Source of the DNA: Spirodela intermedia
Taxonomy: Eukaryota; Streptophyta; Magnoliopsida; Alismatales; Araceae
Assembly (NCBI GenBank): GCA_902729315.2
Contig: LR746274.1
Location: 8,326,537-8,390,536, forward strand
Reading direction: 5' to 3'
DNA: 64,000 nucleotides
The translations under genes and the position numbers were made by a program. Position 1 is the stretch's first letter. Each line of letters begins with the position of its first letter. Below are positions 61,457 to 64,000 of the stretch, one piece after another. A model generated the notes under the pieces. It saw only the letters and a list, made by a program, of their open reading frames with translations, was not told the DNA's origin and ran no database searches.

Positions 61457-61799
61457 TGATTAGACCCACTGATTTCGAGGAAGAAGTCTCGGAATTTAGG
61501 GAGAGAAAGATGAACAGATTGACAAAGGGAAAAGAATGTTTACTGATGATAGCAAGATTAAAGGACACAATTGAAAAAAAAAACAAGAAAAAGATTAAGG
61601 AAAATCTCAAAAGAGGATTCTGTTGAAAAGTGGTGACCACTTCGCGAGGGTCGATCCGAGAGGGTTCTCACCGAGGACTATCTTTACTATTCTCTCCCCC
61701 TACCCTTACGGGGCCCTATACAAGATATTTTGACTGCAAGACGCCCTGAACAATTCTACCCCTTTTTCTTGGATACTTCCGTAATATGTTGACTGAACA
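61457..61799 (-). repeat. 5' LTR of the gypsy element
   Basis: Starts tgattagacccactgatttc on the + strand and ends near gttgactgaaca. It retains more CG dinucleotides (for example cgcgagggtcgatccgagag) than its partner at 57053-57374. Confidence 0.75.
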
Positions 61800-62165
61800 A
61801 TGCATCAAACAATGGGGGATTTCGAGGTCAAAATATTATTAGTTGCAGGTGCATTCACCGAATGCATAGAATTCAGTCTCCGTCTTCCACCTAGAGAGGA
61901 AGAGAGATTTCTTCTTGAGTGGAATAAGAGAGAATTTTCTTGAAATCCAGAGAGCCAATAGATCAGCAGCCATAAATATATGCATGATGCATTGTATGAT
62001 GACAAGATAATCCACACAGACGCAAGCTTTTTCTTTCTATATCCGGCCAAATGATTACAGGATCAGTGGACCATCACAATATACTAATTACAAGAGCCGT
62101 AGGCGATGGGGGAAAAAGAGGAGAAATTCAGTTCTACGGAGAAACGACTTCCCTTGCGGCCCGGA
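61800..62165. other. Spacer and 3' flank of the small minus-strand gene
   Basis: AT-rich sequence without a recognisable gene. Its part near 62100 is probably the 3' UTR of the gene at 62166-62588. Confidence 0.4.
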
Positions 62166-62588
62166 TCAGTGGACGAGCAGCAAATCTGGATTGAAGGCAC
62201 CGAGAGACGGAAAATCAGCTGCGTCCTGCCCCGCAGGACTGACGGGAACCAGGATCATGGCCTTGGCGGCGAGAAGCTTCTTCCTCTGGGGGAAAATCGG
62301 ACCGCTAACTCCAGTCAAGAAGCACGGGAGGCCGTCAGCGGCGGGGATCGGGGGAGAGGTGACGGTGGCTTCCGCATCGACGGCAGATGAGGAGGGAAGC
62401 GGGGAAAGGCTATCCTGATGGCGGCCGTGGTCGCCATGGAGGAAGATCCCACCCCTTTGCCCCATGAGGGAGCTTCTCCGGGAGTCCCGGAAGCGCGCGA
62501 GGGCCCCCGGTCGGAGGAACCTGTGGATCCTCTCCTCGATCTTGGACGCGGAGACGGATCTTCCAGTGCTTCTCGTCTTCTCCTTCAT
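62166..62588 (-). CDS. Small uncharacterised plant protein (RPGALARFRDSR motif)
   Basis: Intronless frame of 140 residues starting MKEKTRSTGRSVSASKIEER. I do not recognise its function. The N-terminus is basic (KIEERIHRFLRPGALARFRDSRRSS), the middle is rich in Ser, Pro and Ala, and the C-terminus holds a hydrophobic segment (AAKAMILVPVSP) before a final LGAFNPDLLLVH. There is no transmembrane helix or clear signal peptide. It is probably a real gene: GC content rises sharply over the frame, a TATA box and GA leader precede it, and the frame is clean. The longer upstream reading frame (to 62978) only crosses the GA repeat and is not used. The start was chosen as the first Met after the repeat. 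Confidence 0.6.
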   Translation of the reverse strand: MKEKTRSTGRSVSASKIEERIHRFLRPGALARFRDSRRSSLMGQRGGIFLHGDHGRHQDSLSPLPSSSAVDAEATVTSPPIPAADGLPCFLTGVSGPIFPQRKKLLAAKAMILVPVSPAGQDAADFPSLGAFNPDLLLVH

Positions 62589-62595
62589 GGCGACG

Positions 62596-62599
<4 letters not shown>

Positions 62600-62640
<41 letters not shown>
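62600..62640. repeat. (GA)n microsatellite in the leader of the small minus-strand gene
   Basis: A pure run starting 12 bases upstream of the ATG, reading CT on the gene strand. It must lie in the 5' UTR if the TATA box near 62733 is used. Confidence 0.93.
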
Positions 62641-62643
<3 letters not shown>

Positions 62644-62729
62644 GAGCGGGAAAACAGGTAGGAGGAAGAAGAGGAATCCGTTTGAGAACCGCCTTGAGAT
62701 CGAAAGAGGGAGAGAGAACATGGGCTGAA

Positions 62730-62737
62730 TATATATA
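62730..62737 (-). promoter_or_regulatory. TATA box of the small minus-strand gene
   Basis: TATATATA on the minus strand about 145 bases upstream of the ATG at 62588, within an AG-rich stretch. Transcription would start near 62700. Confidence 0.5.
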
Positions 62738-62740
62738 GAG

Positions 62741-63292
62741 AGAGAGAGGGAGAGGGAGAGAGAAAGGGATAGGCGGGAAAGGCCAGTTTAAAATGGGGAA
62801 GGTTCCAGCGTCTTGGAAATATCCCCCTATAATAAATAAATAGTTTACATATACTCTCCACGGAGCAATGTAGGGACATAACTGTAACATTGAGGTTTGT
62901 TATACAAAAACATCCCAATGAGGATGTTTTAGAATAATACATATTTATGTGGTAGGATAAGTATAAAACTACCCACACTTATATGATACAGTCGATCTCA
63001 CCTTGACGCCTATCTCAGTGGGGCGATCACAGCTGCGTCGAGGGGAGATTGCTCCGGAGGAAGAGAGGCGAAGGCGGGGAAGGGGAAGGGGGAAGGGAAG
63101 CGGAAGGGTTGAGTTGAAGAAGATGGTCGTATTCTGAAATCGACTGTGTTCGGAGGGGGGAATCTCCTGATTTCGGCAGACGGGTCTTCTCGAGGGATTT
63201 CTCTACATCTGAACCTTGTACTTGTTGATGTGGTAAGGGGGAAATGGTACTAAGTTGAAGACAAGGTGCGAGGAGAAGCCGGGGAGGAGACG
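62741..63292. promoter_or_regulatory. Divergent promoter region
   Basis: About 550 bases between the TATA box of the minus-strand gene and the ATG at 63293 on the + strand. The part from 63020 on is GC- and purine-rich and is probably the leader of the right-hand gene. No other gene is seen. Confidence 0.45.
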
Positions 63293-63404
63293 ATGTCGAA
63301 GCTTTTCTCGAAGGTTGCAAACTTCTTCAGCTCCCGGTCGCTGGTGGGAGTGGACAAGGTCGGCAACCGCTACTTTGTGAGGAAGGAGGAGGTCGACGGT
63401 GCCT
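63293..63404 (+). CDS. NDUFAF2: NDUFAF2-like mitochondrial complex I assembly factor, first exon (gene runs past the window)
   Basis: The exon encodes 37 residues beginning MSKLFSKVANFFSSRSLVGV and continuing DKVGNRYFVRKEEVDGA, then a clear donor (gcct|gtgagt) in phase 1. The SLVGVDKxGNRYF pattern followed by an acidic EE-DG stretch is that of NDUFA12/NDUFAF2 (B17.2-like) proteins; the plant assembly-factor form starts this way. It would act in mitochondria on NADH dehydrogenase assembly. No second exon is found between 63405 and 64000, so the rest of the gene lies to the right after a first intron longer than 600 bases. Confidence 0.72.
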
Positions 63405-64000
63405 GTGAGTCGCCATCCTAATCGTGATTATCTCTCCCTCATGTCTCTGTCCTTCTGTACCTTTTTTGATCGGGGAATCTTCGCCTTTTGCTCTTAGGAA
63501 TTTTCACTGCCTGAAATTTTTAGGCTTTATTTTTTTCTGTCGTCCGTTGTCCTGACCTCTCTTTCTGTTTATAACTATCTTGGTTTATCTAGCACAAAAA
63601 TTTTAGGCTTTTTTCTTGAAAACTTCTGCGAACAGATGGTGGCCATTATATTTGATTCCTGACTATGCGATCTGATGACGATGATGTTGACATTGTCAAG
63701 GGCGTAAAGTGATTCAGTTTGTGTTGTGTGAATAATCCGGGCCATTCTTGTGAGTGGACATATAGACGAGTGAGGGCTTATTTTTGAACTCTTTATTGCG
63801 GCAAATGGACTTCCAGCCTTCATTTGAGAAAGGTTTCTCCATTACATTCTCAAGATACGTGTTCTTATTGATGATGACGGTAATGATGACATTGTAAGTA
63901 GAAGTAAGCTGATTCTGATTCTATTGTATGATCTAAGATTTTTCTTTCATGGAAGAAAGTAGAAATGCACGAGTATTTATTAGGATAGTTTTCACCTGAC
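63405..64000 (+). other. Intron 1 of the NDUFAF2-like gene (partial)
   Basis: T-rich intronic sequence. The words gatgatgatg/gacattg occur twice, near 63675 and 63870, hinting at a weak internal duplication. No exon is recognised. Confidence 0.5.

Larger units (their letters stand above)
57053..61799 (-). mobile_element. Decayed Ty3/gypsy LTR retrotransposon
   Basis: A minus-strand element bounded by two diverged direct repeats. Reading from high to low coordinates: 5' LTR; a primer-binding-like site; a gag trace at about 61090-60900 (SLEGKPFTWF); a reverse-transcriptase trace at about 59720-59440 (IDEFHN, FSKIDLK, IKEEDIFKIAF, TFQTLMN); an integrase trace at about 58350-57900 (IPEKIWHHIYMDFMKGL, IFMSNL, RELFRIQM); and the 3' LTR. 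Stops and frameshifts interrupt all of them. In the reverse transcriptase the catalytic acidic pair expected after FF reads E-N, so the enzyme is dead. The sequence is strongly AT-rich. No clear target-site duplication is visible. Frames on the + strand in this interval are meaningless. Confidence 0.85.

Noticed and set aside
62589-62978. N-terminal extension of the small minus-strand protein
   Set aside because: It would translate the (CT)n run as poly Ser-Leu and cross the TATA box; the first Met after the run is a better start.

Overview
This is nuclear DNA of a flowering plant. The genes are split by many GT-AG introns, the proteins are closest to known plant families (chloroplast M50 protease, starch synthase III, AXR1), and the spacers are AT-rich, full of (GA)n/(CT)n microsatellites and hold a decayed Ty3/gypsy retrotransposon. 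The GC-rich intronless first gene and a rice-like start of starch synthase III hint at a monocot or early-diverging angiosperm, but the lineage cannot be fixed from this window.

Layout. 1-1.6 kb: spacer with degenerate duplications. 1.66-3.04 kb (+): plastid site-2-type metalloprotease (ARASP type). 5.1-13.3 kb (+): nine-exon gene resembling the TAF1A subunit of the RNA polymerase I selectivity factor. 13.3-16.7 kb: spacer with an 80-bp minisatellite carrying telomere-like AAACCCT runs. 16.7-22.3 kb (+): nine-exon bromodomain protein of the plant SWI/SNF BRD type with an in-frame minisatellite and a C-terminal LxLxL motif. 24.05-29.04 kb (+): eleven-exon GT31 beta-1,3-galactosyltransferase. 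31.4-45.4 kb (-): sixteen-exon starch synthase III with three CBM53 repeats. 46.3-47.2 kb: 96-bp minisatellite rich in W-box cores. 48.9-56.5 kb (-): fourteen-exon AXR1, the regulatory half of the NEDD8 E1. 57.05-61.8 kb (-): decayed gypsy element with both LTRs, primer binding site, and traces of gag, reverse transcriptase and integrase. 62.2-62.6 kb (-): small uncharacterised intronless gene. 63.3 kb to the end (+): first exon of an NDUFAF2-like complex I assembly factor.

The genes do not form a pathway; this is an ordinary plant gene neighbourhood. No new biochemical system was found. The most unusual feature is the number of short tandem duplications sitting on exon-intron junctions or inside exons: the starch synthase III exon-1 donor region (four copies), its exon-15 donor (two copies, one turned into a GC donor), an acceptor in the bromodomain gene, a piece of a galactosyltransferase exon copied into the next intron, and in-frame repeats in two proteins. 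All exon junctions given were placed by eye from splice consensus, frame continuity and family similarity. Every multi-exon model keeps an open frame from start to stop.
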